Source: Owenia fusiformis (Eukaryota > Annelida > Polychaeta > Sabellida > Oweniidae). From it: a DNA stretch of 64,000 bases. Position 1 is the stretch's first letter, and each line of letters opens with the position of its first letter. Location: positions 34,152,166-34,216,165 of the forward strand of contig CAIIXF020000011.1 of NCBI GenBank assembly GCA_903813345.2, in the 5' to 3' direction. Position numbers and translations under genes: made by a program. Shown piece by piece: positions 45,699 through 55,796 of the stretch. The notes under the pieces are model-generated. The model was not told where the DNA came from. It saw only the letters and a list, made by a program, of their open reading frames with translations, and did not search any database.

Positions 45699-46053
45699 CC
45701 TGAAAGCACACAAAAAGAAACCAAACTCAATCAATTGAATCTAACTCTATTTTCTGAAATGATACTATCCCGAAGTTCTCTCTCCCTCATGTTAACTGAA
45801 AAAGAACAAAATCTGAAAATACAAAACATTATTAAACACCCACTCTATCCTTTCTAGATCTATGTTATGACTGCTTCTCTCTCTGTGGATGATCCAGGTT
45901 ATGGTCAAGAAATCAATTACATCTAACTGTCTTTTTTCTGTACTGATTCTATCTAGTAATACTCTCTCAATGACGCTAACTGAAATGAACAAAAACAAAA
46001 ATGCGAAACAACATTATTAAACACCCACTCTCTTCTATCTGGATCTGTGTTTA
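45699..46053 (-). repeat. 186-bp tandem duplication between pol and ORF3
   Basis: Segments about 45750-45905 and 45935-46095 are diverged direct copies (ACATTATTAAACACCCACTCT, ATCCAGGTTATGGTCAA versus ATCCGAGTTATGGTCAA). The second includes the end of pol. Both carry a minus-strand TTTCAG acceptor-like motif (about 45802 and 45983). Confidence 0.65.
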
Positions 46054-49000
46054 CTACTTTTTCTCTGTCTGTGGAGGATCCGAGTTATGGTCAACACTAC
46101 CCAGCAAAAATGTATGGACTGCTTTGATCTCTGGGTCCCTCTGAATCCTGTAGTACTTCTTAAGTATCAGTTCAGATTTAATATGTTGGCCTTGACTTAG
46201 CTCCGGTACTCGGAAGGTATATAATTGGGGCATAGAAGTTGAAGCCAGTGGTCTTTCTGCTGACCGCTCAATTCTACCCTGTACCCATGTGCCGGGTATA
46301 CCTCGACCATCCGAAAATTCAATGGAGGAGGGAGGAGTAAACCTAATGGACGCGGTAGCCGTTGGTGTATTGCTCTCTCCCCAAGATTGACTCTGGTTAG
46401 TAGGAGGCCCTTTTCCAACACTCAGATCGAGAGGTTTTTCACCCTGGTCTGTCGGTTTGGCTGTACCTCCCCCCTGAAACAAATCTGTGGTAGTCTTTTT
46501 CCCTTGTGTCCTCTTGTGAGGTGTGAAGCGCCTAGGTCTAGATTTTGTCCTCCTACCGGCTTTATTTCCATCTGCCGACATGGACCCTTTTTTCAGCAAA
46601 GGCTTTGGACTCTCCTCAATCTGGAATGACACTTTTGGTTTTTGCCGTCCAATGGCTCTTACAGCATCTTCACTGGACCGGTCTAGTTTATCTACAAATA
46701 CAACAGCATCCTGTAAAGGAATAGAACCGGATGAACTTGTAGTCATCAGTTGATTGTCCTCATGCGTTGGGTTTCCTTCCCCAGATTCAGCCTTCTCTAT
46801 CTCTGATGTATTCCTGGGAGGTCGACTTTTCTCGGGCCTCAGAGCGCACACAACTCCAGTAACATCCTCAGGATGATTGTGGCCATCAGGGATTCTCATC
46901 CCCGGGGTTTGTCTTTTCTGGAAAACAGAAACATTTTTCACTCCTAAGTGGAAAGCTCTTCTAGTGAAATCTAGAACAGCACTTGCTCCCACTAAGTAAT
47001 CCATACCAAGGATTCCCGGGTAGTCAATCCTGGCTACCACAATTTCTACTCTCATTTGGTGTTCTTTTATAATCAAAGGAGTTCGAATCACTCCTAGTAC
47101 TTCTATGCTACTCCCATCTGCTTGTATGAAGGTGTTGTTCACCTGATGGAGTGGAGGACGTCTACTCTGTGCTATGGCATTATAAGCTTCCTCACTTATC
47201 ATAGTCCGGTTTGTACCTGTATCAATGAGAAAATCCACAGATATACCACCTATTTGGCCTTCTACTGTCATCATGGCCATCTTGCGTAGTCTAAAAACTG
47301 TTTCAGCAAGGGGTGAGCTTGGTAAGTCCTGTTCTTGTAACATGGTACAATCATAATCCTCCAGTCTCCTTGGCCTTTTTCGACTTCGTCTCCCCTCGGA
47401 GGGTGGGGTGCTTGAAGAAGGTGCTGGGATTTCTGTTGAGTCTGGTTTATGTTTGGTTTCTTCTGAAAGAAAATTCAAACAGGAGTCTATCAAGCCCTTC
47501 ACTAGGCTATCCGCTTCTTGGGACTGTGGTTTCTCTTCTGGTAGGCTTTCTCTTTCTGGAGTCTCGACCTTAAGTGGATCTTTGGTACCCTCTTCATCCT
47601 GTGAGAATGGATCCACTTTAGCGGAAGAGTTGTCCCATTGTTCTAAAATTCTCCATTTGGTGGGTAGTTCCGCCTCATAAGGTTTCAGTTGGTTAAAGTG
47701 CACTACCTTTGGCTTGGCTCTTGATTTTCCCCATTCTATAATTCGGTATGTCACATCAGATATCTTCTTCAGTACCTGAAAAGGGCCCACCCATTTCGTC
47801 TGGAGCTTTGGGGAGACTCCTTTCTTTCGAATCATATTCTTGTACCACACTGCTTGGCCTCTGGAATATTCTTTGCCTTCAAGTCTTCTGTCATATGCAG
47901 TTTTCTGTAACAAAGAGGAATTTTTCAAAATACCCTGTGCTCTGGCGTAAACTTTCTGGAAATTTTCCTTCAAGCTTGTTAGGTAGTCCTCTGGGTTTCC
48001 CTCGTCATCTAGATTCTCTACTAGCAAATCAATGGGGGTATTCAATTCCCGGCCGAACAACATCATGGCGGGAGTCTCCCCGGTAGACTCATGGACAGCT
48101 GTTCTGTAAGCAAACAAAGCATAGGGGATTTGCAAGTCCCAATCTCGCTGGTGTCCATCAGGTTGTAGGAGTTTAATCATGGTTTCCCTCAAAGTTCTGT
48201 TATATCTCTCAACAAGACCATCACTTTGAGGATGGAAGGGAGTAGTTCTTGTTTTGTGTACACCTAAAAGAGAACAAAGTTCCTGGAAAACATTCGCCTC
48301 AAAATTCCTGCCCTGATCTGAATGTAGTTCCCTAGGGGCTCCGTAACGGCAAACTACCTCTTCAACCATCTTGTTGGCAACGGTTACAGCCTCTTGGTTT
48401 GGAAGTGGGAAGGCTTCCACCCATTTGGAAAAATAATCAGAACAGACCATAATAACCTTGTTCCCTCTGGGAGTCTCTGGAAGTGGACCTACAATATCCA
48501 CAGCAAAGCGTTCCATAGGTTCGCTGATCCCCTGTACTTGCATAGGGGCCCGTAGTAACTTCTGTGGTCTCCTCATCGAACCACACACATGGCAGGCCCT
48601 AACCATTGTTTGAACATCTCCCCTCTGCTTGTACCAGTAGTAACGTTTTCGGCATTTATCCAGAGTCTTTCTTACTCCAAAGTGTCCTGCCAGTTTGTTA
48701 GCGTGACTCATCTCCAACACAAGACTCTTGAGTGGAGTTGGCGTAATTAGTTGAGGTTGTACCACCTTTCCATCTTCACTCTCCCATCTTCGGCACAGCA
48801 CTCCCTGTTCTACCATCAGGCGATCCCATTGATTCCAGTAGCATTTGGTGGCGGGTGAATCATAACTAATGGATTCCCACGAAGGTCGCTGTTCACTCTT
48901 GAGCTTAGCTGAAAATATAGGAGCAATATCTAGGTCTTGCTGTTGAGCTTCGGCTATGGCAGATAAAGTCCATTCGGGTCTACAACCAATCAGCACAATA

Positions 49001-51450
49001 TCTTCCACTGAATATACCTCTTCAGTGTCAGCTTCGGTATCTCTTTCATCACAATGATTGCACTGCTTACACGGAATTCTAGACATCATGTCAGCATTGG
49101 CATGTTTAGGCCCTGGTCGGTATTCTAGCTCAAAGTTAAATTGTTGAAGTGACTCTAACCATCTCGCCAACTGTCCTTCTGGATTGCGAAAATTCGTAAG
49201 CCACCGCAGTGAACTGTGGTCAGTTCGAATCTTGAATCTCACCCCAAACAGGTAGTTCCTGAAATATTTAGTATAATTGACAACTGCAAATAATTCTTTG
49301 CGGGTCACACAATAGTTCTTTTCATGGGAGTTCAGTCTTTTGCTGGCATAATGGATAACCCGCTCTTCCCCATCCTGGATCTGAGATAAGACAGCACCTA
49401 TCGACTCTCGACTCGCATCAGTATCTAAAATATATAAACAATCATCTCTTGGATATGCCAAGATTGGGGCTGTCACCAGCTTTTGTTTCAGTTCTTCAAA
49501 AGCAGCCTGACATTCTGTTGTCCAGTGGAAGCGACTGTTCTTTTTAGTTAGGTCATGTAGAGGCCCAGCTGTCTCTGAAAAATTTGGTATGTGTTTCCTA
49601 TAATAGGATACTCCTCCCAAAAACTGCCTAACTCCTTTCACAGTGGTGGGGGTTGCATACTCCTGGAGTTTTTCCACTTTCCTTGGATCTGGTCCCACTC
49701 CAGCGGAGGATACGACATGACCCAGGTATTCCACCTGTCTCTGAAATAAACAACATTTGCTAGGCTTCAGTTTCAAGTTGGCTTCTCTAAGTCGTCCAAA
49801 TACCTGTTCTAGTCGATAAACAGCTTCTGTATAACTTGGAGCGAAGCTAATCACATCATCTAAGTAGACCAGTGTTCCTTCCGAATGCAATCCCTTCATC
49901 ACTCGTTCCATCAGCCTACAAAAGGTGGAAGGTGCATTGGATAGGCCGAAGGGCATAACCACCCACTGGTATAATCCTCCTCGAACAGCAAAGGCAGACT
50001 TCTCTCGGGCATCCGGATCAAGCTCGACCTGCCAATATCCTGATGCTAAGTCTAATGTACTCCAGAACTCGGAACCATCCATCATGTCCAGTGTCTCGTC
50101 AATACGAGGCAATGGAAAAGCATCTTTCTTGGTCACCGAATTCAAACGTCTGTAGTCCACGCAAAATCTCCAACTGCCGTCTTTCTTGCGCACTAACACT
50201 ACTGGAGAAGCCCATGGACTTTGTGAGGGTTCAATGACTCCTTTGGCTAACATTTCTCCTACAAGTAAATTAACATCATTTTGTCTACATTGGGGAAGCC
50301 TCCGATACATCTGTCGTATAGGTTTGGATTCTTGTGTATCAATACTGTGTTGGACCAAATCTGTTCGGCCTAAGTCCAAATCTCCATTAGCAAACACATC
50401 AACATTTCGTATCAACATTTCTTTCAACTGTCTAGTTTGTTGCGTATTTAATTCCCTGGAACTCCTGTCAAATAAATCATGTAAAAATGCAGGAAGTGTT
50501 TTAGAGTCCTCTTGGTCAGATTCCATCAAATGGGACTCATCGCTCCTGTCTGACCCCAACTTGGTTTGATCATCTTCATTTGAACTGCAAGACATTGCTT
50601 TCTCTGTCTCTTCGTTAAGTGTTGTAGCTGACAACTGATAGGTTTCTTCCTCAACTGCGGAAAATACACCAATTTCAGTGCCTCTGGGAATCTCCAATTC
50701 CATTGAAGTATAATTATGTATTTCTACCTGAAAAGAGATTTTGGGATCAACCAATGTAGGGACCACCTTCACTTCTGTCATCCCCATGATCTCTTGTGAT
50801 TCTATCAAGCCTTCGTGAATTATCTTATCAGTGAGCTCTGCCTCAACACTGATTTGTGAGTATGGCGGTATCACCATCATCTCTTTATTACTGCTGATGC
50901 ATATGGATCTCTCGGTAACAATATCCTCTTGGCCTGGGGACTCCGCCATTTCCTCTGATGAACTAGTGGAGTCCTGCAAAAGAGAATCAAGAAAAGATTG
51001 CTCTGGTAACCATGTCATCTTTGTATCCTCATTTGTAATCTCCCATTCTTGTGATAAGCAGTTCTCCTCTGCTTCTTGTTTGTTTAAGACTTCTTCTATC
51101 ACGTCTGCAATTTCATCTACTGGGCTAGATGGGGCTGTGGAGAATTGATCTTCTTCCAGTGAATCTGGTATAATCGGTTGGTAACCGAGATCAAAGCGTA
51201 CACTACGTGATGATGGCGAAGGAGTGTCTGGTACAACTAATTGTAGTGCTGTAGGGGGTATCTCATTTGGCCCTGGAGAGTTACTTTGGCTCTCATCTTG
51301 CCCTGAAAATAAAATTTTATAATGGAGTTTCTCTGGGTCTGGTTCCATTGTAGTCCCTATCGATTCACTCCTTTCTGGTTGTACATCTATGTCAGCTGGT
51401 TTTAATCTTTCCTCCTCTTCAGAGTCTGAAAATAAATCTGGTGTCATCAT
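46054..51450 (-). CDS. Gypsy-2 pol: reverse transcriptase, RNase H, integrase, then a second retropepsin-like domain
   Basis: 1,798 codons. An acidic, beta-rich linker fills about 1-340. Reverse transcriptase follows (YLDD at 529-532), then RNase H (DTDAS) and integrase. The integrase has an H-H-C-C finger (HANKLAGHFG...CHVCGS) and D985, D1045, E1081 with D-35-E spacing, followed by a GPF-type module. About residue 1400 begins a retropepsin-like unit: FLIDTGTNRTM (D1410), then QADGSSIEVLGV and GILGMDYL, the family's flap and ILG motifs. About 390 further residues are low-complexity and end IKSELILKKYY. The ATG at 51450 is the first after a MITE; the frame was in register with gag before that insertion. 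All catalytic residues are intact. Confidence 0.93.
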   Translation of the reverse strand: MMTPDLFSDSEEEERLKPADIDVQPERSESIGTTMEPDPEKLHYKILFSGQDESQSNSPGPNEIPPTALQLVVPDTPSPSSRSVRFDLGYQPIIPDSLEEDQFSTAPSSPVDEIADVIEEVLNKQEAEENCLSQEWEITNEDTKMTWLPEQSFLDSLLQDSTSSSEEMAESPGQEDIVTERSICISSNKEMMVIPPYSQISVEAELTDKIIHEGLIESQEIMGMTEVKVVPTLVDPKISFQVEIHNYTSMELEIPRGTEIGVFSAVEEETYQLSATTLNEETEKAMSCSSNEDDQTKLGSDRSDESHLMESDQEDSKTLPAFLHDLFDRSSRELNTQQTRQLKEMLIRNVDVFANGDLDLGRTDLVQHSIDTQESKPIRQMYRRLPQCRQNDVNLLVGEMLAKGVIEPSQSPWASPVVLVRKKDGSWRFCVDYRRLNSVTKKDAFPLPRIDETLDMMDGSEFWSTLDLASGYWQVELDPDAREKSAFAVRGGLYQWVVMPFGLSNAPSTFCRLMERVMKGLHSEGTLVYLDDVISFAPSYTEAVYRLEQVFGRLREANLKLKPSKCCLFQRQVEYLGHVVSSAGVGPDPRKVEKLQEYATPTTVKGVRQFLGGVSYYRKHIPNFSETAGPLHDLTKKNSRFHWTTECQAAFEELKQKLVTAPILAYPRDDCLYILDTDASRESIGAVLSQIQDGEERVIHYASKRLNSHEKNYCVTRKELFAVVNYTKYFRNYLFGVRFKIRTDHSSLRWLTNFRNPEGQLARWLESLQQFNFELEYRPGPKHANADMMSRIPCKQCNHCDERDTEADTEEVYSVEDIVLIGCRPEWTLSAIAEAQQQDLDIAPIFSAKLKSEQRPSWESISYDSPATKCYWNQWDRLMVEQGVLCRRWESEDGKVVQPQLITPTPLKSLVLEMSHANKLAGHFGVRKTLDKCRKRYYWYKQRGDVQTMVRACHVCGSMRRPQKLLRAPMQVQGISEPMERFAVDIVGPLPETPRGNKVIMVCSDYFSKWVEAFPLPNQEAVTVANKMVEEVVCRYGAPRELHSDQGRNFEANVFQELCSLLGVHKTRTTPFHPQSDGLVERYNRTLRETMIKLLQPDGHQRDWDLQIPYALFAYRTAVHESTGETPAMMLFGRELNTPIDLLVENLDDEGNPEDYLTSLKENFQKVYARAQGILKNSSLLQKTAYDRRLEGKEYSRGQAVWYKNMIRKKGVSPKLQTKWVGPFQVLKKISDVTYRIIEWGKSRAKPKVVHFNQLKPYEAELPTKWRILEQWDNSSAKVDPFSQDEEGTKDPLKVETPERESLPEEKPQSQEADSLVKGLIDSCLNFLSEETKHKPDSTEIPAPSSSTPPSEGRRSRKRPRRLEDYDCTMLQEQDLPSSPLAETVFRLRKMAMMTVEGQIGGISVDFLIDTGTNRTMISEEAYNAIAQSRRPPLHQVNNTFIQADGSSIEVLGVIRTPLIIKEHQMRVEIVVARIDYPGILGMDYLVGASAVLDFTRRAFHLGVKNVSVFQKRQTPGMRIPDGHNHPEDVTGVVCALRPEKSRPPRNTSEIEKAESGEGNPTHEDNQLMTTSSSGSIPLQDAVVFVDKLDRSSEDAVRAIGRQKPKVSFQIEESPKPLLKKGSMSADGNKAGRRTKSRPRRFTPHKRTQGKKTTTDLFQGGGTAKPTDQGEKPLDLSVGKGPPTNQSQSWGESNTPTATASIRFTPPSSIEFSDGRGIPGTWVQGRIERSAERPLASTSMPQLYTFRVPELSQGQHIKSELILKKYYRIQRDPEIKAVHTFLLGSVDHNSDPPQTEKK

Positions 51451-51454
51451 GTAA

Positions 51455-52688
51455 CAGTACTGGCGGTAGCCTCAACATTTTGTGGGTCACATGACCCAGT
51501 TCAATCAAAAAAGTGGGTCAAACTTGGAAAATGTGGGTCAAATTGAATTATGATAATAAAGCGTCATTTTCGGATAATCTAAAGTACAAAAATAAATGTG
51601 CTGCAATGAGACTTCATGTCTTAGAGACTGACAATCAGCTTAGGCCAAAAGGTTGGGTGAAACATAAACCAAATCAATGGATAATGACCAAATAGCAGTG
51701 CGGCGCAAACTAGGGGGTTCTGGGGGCATGCCACCCCCCCCCCGAAAATTTTGAAATTTAGACCCTCTCTTTATATAAACAATAAGAAAAATTGTGTTGT
51801 TTGAAAACTTTATTTTTATTTTTTCAGATAAATTATGCAGATTTTTGAACTTTTTTTGAAAACATTTAACCATAAGATCAAATCAGTATTTACCTGTCAC
51901 TAATATCAAACTGTATATAAGCAATTGATCTCAATGAAGCAGATCAATACATAATTGATTATAATTAATTTTTTTCTTAATTACTTTGTTTTTCAATGTT
52001 GCCCCTTGTTCCTCTTCACTCTGGTGTAAATTAATAAACTCAATATTCCTTTCTGACACATTATAATATCAATCTCAATAAATATAAGGATCAACACTCT
52101 GACTTGTAATATTTATTTGTTTTCAAATGTTGCCCTTTGTGCTTCCTTATGATGTAAGATAATGCCAAGAAGATCAATTGTGTTAATTAAAGAGTTTGTT
52201 TTCAAGTTTATGTTAAATTGTTAATAATAGTATCCATTGAAAGTTGGCAGGACAGTGATAAAGGTTTTTTGCTACTGACCCATTAATCTCAAAGCAATGA
52301 CGTTTTGGTTTTAGAGGTCAATCAAAATGGTGGCCGGATTACAGTAAGATAATTATCTCAGTGTTTCTCTAAAACACTGCTGATTATCTGCCTATTATAC
52401 TTAGATTTTGTCTTCACAAGGTAGGCCAATTTATATTCTTTCATTGATATGTTTAAATTAATTGAAAGCCGGAGATTTTCGTCTGAAAGCCGGAGATTGA
52501 ATCTGATCGGTAAGATATCGGTCAAAACCCTGTTTTTTCTTGTGCTAGGGCCTATTCTTCCCGGGAAATAGTGTTAGTCTACCTGGGGATCAAAGTGCGT
52601 CAATGAAACGCAATTAGTTGTCAATTCTGCGTCAGACTTGATCAAATGTGCGTAAAAACGGTAAAAAACGGCGTTAACGCCAGCTCTG
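51455..52688. mobile_element. hAT-like MITE (1.23 kb) inserted between gag and pol of Gypsy-2
   Basis: The ends are CAGTACTGGCGGTAG and, inverted, CAGAGCTGGCGTTAA, 11 of the first 14 bases shared. TGTAA is duplicated on both sides (51450-51454 and 52689-52693). CAG-type ends with a 5-bp duplication fit the hAT superfamily, some branches of which make 5-bp duplications. No transposase is present. The gag frame reads about 17 codons into it before stopping at 52642. An almost perfect palindrome (GGCGTTAACGCC, 52671-52682) sits by the right end. Confidence 0.75.
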
Positions 52689-55600
52689 TGTAACGTGACC
52701 TCATGTTTGCTTCATGCTCTTGAGAATCCAAGGACCTCTTTAAATTATCAGTTGCTTCACTGGCATCCATAGAGATATTTGTCAGCTCTGACTCTTCCAT
52801 GGGGTCTTCTACTGAAATTGAAATAGGCAAAGAACTATCACTCTCTCCTGAGTCCTCTGTCATCTCACTGTTTGTCTCAAGGGAACTCTCTGACACTACT
52901 GGTGTTTTCTTCTCTTGGACTTCAGGTTTGGAGTTAGTCCAATTTTCATCATCACTGGTCTGTTCTCGGACCACTGCAACTGTATCCTCGTCGAAAGTGA
53001 AGCGGCCCGTGCGGAAATCAAATTCAGCGCCAACTGCAGACAAATAATCACATCCCAGAATTCCCTCGTCTCCCATGTGTGCTACCACAACATCTAAGGG
53101 GGTCTCGTGTCCTTCAAGACAGATAGTACACCGAGCAACTCCTAAAATTCCCATTGCGTCTCCACCTGCATGTAGGAACACACTCTCTGCGGGACGAAGT
53201 GGTGGTCGCCAACTGGACGGAATGCGCATGTAGATTTGTTCACTCATCATGGTCCGCCCTGCTCCAGTATCTATAAGAAAACAAATAGGAACACCACAGA
53301 CTTCACCTTCAGCTATTAACTTGCGGACCCTCTCTCCAGAGCGAAGTTTTCTCCCAGACTCCAATTCTTGTCCGAATTGATTCAAAACCTGTACTCTTGC
53401 GGACTTTTCTTGAGAAGTACTGTCTGTGGTTCTCTGGTTTGTTTCATTTTGTCGTTCTTCGTTCCTCTTCCTGGAGTAACAATCTTCAGCACGATGTCCA
53501 AGTTTATGACAATAAGTACATTCAAGCCTTGGTTCCTCCCTCCATTTCCTGGCAAGGCAATCCACTAAACGATGCCCTGGCTTGCGGCAATAAAAACATT
53601 CGAGGTTGGGCCTCCCAGTCCTCTCTTTGGTCACATCAAGTTGTCCAGATAACTCCTTTCCTAATTTGGCAAAATTCTCGTTCATCCCTCTCTGGAAACT
53701 CGCCGTCAATTCCTTCAGGGTCTGTAAGGTGAGCTGTTGGAATTCGTCTTCCGTCGTCTTAGAGTCTACAGCACTAACTCGATCTTTGACTCTGGGTTTC
53801 AATCCCTTCCTCATCCGCTCGGATTCTATATAGGATTCTTCTTTTAGAGACACTTCTATCGCTTTGTCTAGGGTACCACATTCTTTGAAATGTACTGCTC
53901 GTTTGATATCTTCATCGGGTATGGCTTGTTCAAAGGCCTGTCGTGCTAATCTATCTTGTGCCAATCGATTCATCTCTGGGTAAGCAAGGGCAGTAAGTCT
54001 GCGAATATCTTGCCCTAAAGTCTGTAAAGGTTCTCTTGGTTTTCGGATTCGCCCCATCAATTCTGCTTGATACAGTTCAGCTTTCCCCTCGGGTCCGAAT
54101 CTCTTGTTTAAAGCTGAAACAAGTTGAGAAAAAGAATAGTCTGGTTCCATTTCCAGAACCATCTGTTGGGCCTGGCCTCTAAGGCTTGTAGCTAAAAACT
54201 GTTTCTTCTCTCTCTCACTCCAATTGTTGGCATCCACACACATCCTGAAATAAGCAAGATAATCAATCCAGGGAGTAGTGCCATCATAGGTATCCGGTTT
54301 AATCCTGGTCTTACTTTGTGGTTTGTCTCTCTCTCTTAATACCAGTTCAGCCAACTGAGAGTTTTGGTCTGTCATCTGTGCAGCTTGTTTATCATTTTCC
54401 AACACCTTTTTGGCCAAGTCCGCCATCACTCTAATTGTCTCAGTCAACACAGGCGATGCGGTTTCAGGTGTATTCTGATGTGGATTTCCTGAAGAAGGCT
54501 CATCCTGATCATACACATGTGGCTTCTTTTCTGAAAATAAATCTTGTGAGGGTCTGGAATCCCTTATCTCAGCTTGACTTTGATCCCTCTGTGGCAAGAG
54601 AGTTCTGCGACAGGGTGTTGAGTCCAAGCGAGGTTGGCGTCTAAGTGCCCAAGGTTTTGCAGCCTTCTGAGACTCTGCCTCTGATTCATCCTGAAATGAA
54701 CAAGGGGGTTCAACTTCCCGTTCTTCTACAGGGAATTGTTCACGAAGATTTGGTCTAGACCCAGGTACGTCCAGACCAACTGGTTTAGGGCTCTGTTGTC
54801 CTTCCCTCATAGCTTGACAAAGAGTTTGCGTCATATTCATCATCTGTGACTTCAAGGCACCAATCTCTCCTCCTATATGGGATTGGATGGCCTCTGCATT
54901 AGTCTCCATTTGGTTCTGTAAAACATTTATGTTACCAACTATTTGACTCTGTAAAATACCTGTATTGGCCTCTATTTTATTCTGTAACGTATCTGCATTG
55001 GCCTCTATTCGGCTTTGTAAAACATCTGTATTGGCCACCAGATCAGACTGTACTTGTCTAACTTGTTGTCCAAGTTGTTTTATATCTCCTGCCTGCATAC
55101 TCCCTTGTTCTCTCAGCTGATACTTGATAGTATTCATCTGTTGCTGCAGGTCATTTTGTCTAGTTTCCATGCCTGTAAAACTTAATGTCAGGTTCTCTGG
55201 CTTCAACCTTTCTGGAACTGGCATAGGATAAGCTGAGTTGGGCCTCATCATAGTTGATGTCCGGGGCTGCTGAACATCTCTAGGTCTCTTGTAGCTTTGT
55301 TCCATCCCAAAGTTGAAAGAATCCATCTGGCCTGCTCCAGTCCAGTATCCTGTACTCTGGGGTACCTGTCTTTTCAGCCCTGGCGGGGATTCGAACATCT
55401 GTTTCTTCTGGACCGCACCTGAAATTGGAAAGATCAATGGATCCTTACCAGCTGGGTTCGCACCCAGATTTGCAAGTCTTTTTGCAGCTGCTTCTGCTTC
55501 TAAGGAGCTAAGCTCAGATCCCACGGAACTCTGCGAGGTTATGTCATCTGTCCCTGTCTTAGGAACTGTTATAGTGTCATCAAAAGGTATTGGGTTCTTT

Positions 55601-55701
55601 CCTCCTTGAGGATCCTGTTCTCTGAAGACCACTGTCTTATCTGGCGTTCGTGGTGCAGTTTCTCTCAACTGATCTCCGGCTTGGTCATCTTTACTGGCCA
55701 T
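52642..55701 (-). CDS. Gypsy-2 gag with two zinc knuckles and protease
   Basis: 1,019 codons. The N-terminus (APRTPDKTV) resembles that of Gypsy-1 Gag. A heptad-like region at about 170-300 repeats an ANTDVLQSRIE-type unit, suggesting a coiled coil. The capsid-like segment ([29 protein letters not shown]) is at about 470-620. Two CCHC knuckles start at C702 (CFYCRKPGHRLVDC) and C728 (CTYCHKLGHRAEDC). The retropepsin motif FLIDTGAGRTM has its catalytic Asp at 811, and GILGCDYL follows. The last 17 codons come from the inserted MITE. The natural frame probably ran on into pol as in Gypsy-1. Confidence 0.93.
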   Translation of the reverse strand: MASKDDQAGDQLRETAPRTPDKTVVFREQDPQGGKNPIPFDDTITVPKTGTDDITSQSSVGSELSSLEAEAAAKRLANLGANPAGKDPLIFPISGAVQKKQMFESPPGLKRQVPQSTGYWTGAGQMDSFNFGMEQSYKRPRDVQQPRTSTMMRPNSAYPMPVPERLKPENLTLSFTGMETRQNDLQQQMNTIKYQLREQGSMQAGDIKQLGQQVRQVQSDLVANTDVLQSRIEANADTLQNKIEANTGILQSQIVGNINVLQNQMETNAEAIQSHIGGEIGALKSQMMNMTQTLCQAMREGQQSPKPVGLDVPGSRPNLREQFPVEEREVEPPCSFQDESEAESQKAAKPWALRRQPRLDSTPCRRTLLPQRDQSQAEIRDSRPSQDLFSEKKPHVYDQDEPSSGNPHQNTPETASPVLTETIRVMADLAKKVLENDKQAAQMTDQNSQLAELVLRERDKPQSKTRIKPDTYDGTTPWIDYLAYFRMCVDANNWSEREKKQFLATSLRGQAQQMVLEMEPDYSFSQLVSALNKRFGPEGKAELYQAELMGRIRKPREPLQTLGQDIRRLTALAYPEMNRLAQDRLARQAFEQAIPDEDIKRAVHFKECGTLDKAIEVSLKEESYIESERMRKGLKPRVKDRVSAVDSKTTEDEFQQLTLQTLKELTASFQRGMNENFAKLGKELSGQLDVTKERTGRPNLECFYCRKPGHRLVDCLARKWREEPRLECTYCHKLGHRAEDCYSRKRNEERQNETNQRTTDSTSQEKSARVQVLNQFGQELESGRKLRSGERVRKLIAEGEVCGVPICFLIDTGAGRTMMSEQIYMRIPSSWRPPLRPAESVFLHAGGDAMGILGVARCTICLEGHETPLDVVVAHMGDEGILGCDYLSAVGAEFDFRTGRFTFDEDTVAVVREQTSDDENWTNSKPEVQEKKTPVVSESSLETNSEMTEDSGESDSSLPISISVEDPMEESELTNISMDASEATDNLKRSLDSQEHEANMRSRYTELALTPFFTVFTHI

Positions 55702-55777
55702 GTTTATGAAATATCACCAATCTACAAAATATAAGCAAACTGAAAACTGCACTTGACTCTGCTGACTTTATCTATGT

Positions 55778-55795
55778 ATCCCACCACTGCCACCA
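55778..55795 (-). other. Gypsy-2 primer-binding site, tRNA-Leu type
   Basis: One base inside the 5' LTR the minus strand reads TGGTGGCAGTGGTGGGAT. Its complement ends ATCCCACCACTGCCACCA, which matches the 3' end of animal tRNA-Leu (AAG type) at 17 of 18 positions as I know that tRNA. Confidence 0.75.
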
Positions 55796-55796
55796 G

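Noticed and set aside
51513-51873. Small frames in the MITE within Gypsy-2 as a transposase remnant
   Set aside because: No recognisable transposase motif; the GGGG/PP stretch comes from a C-run.
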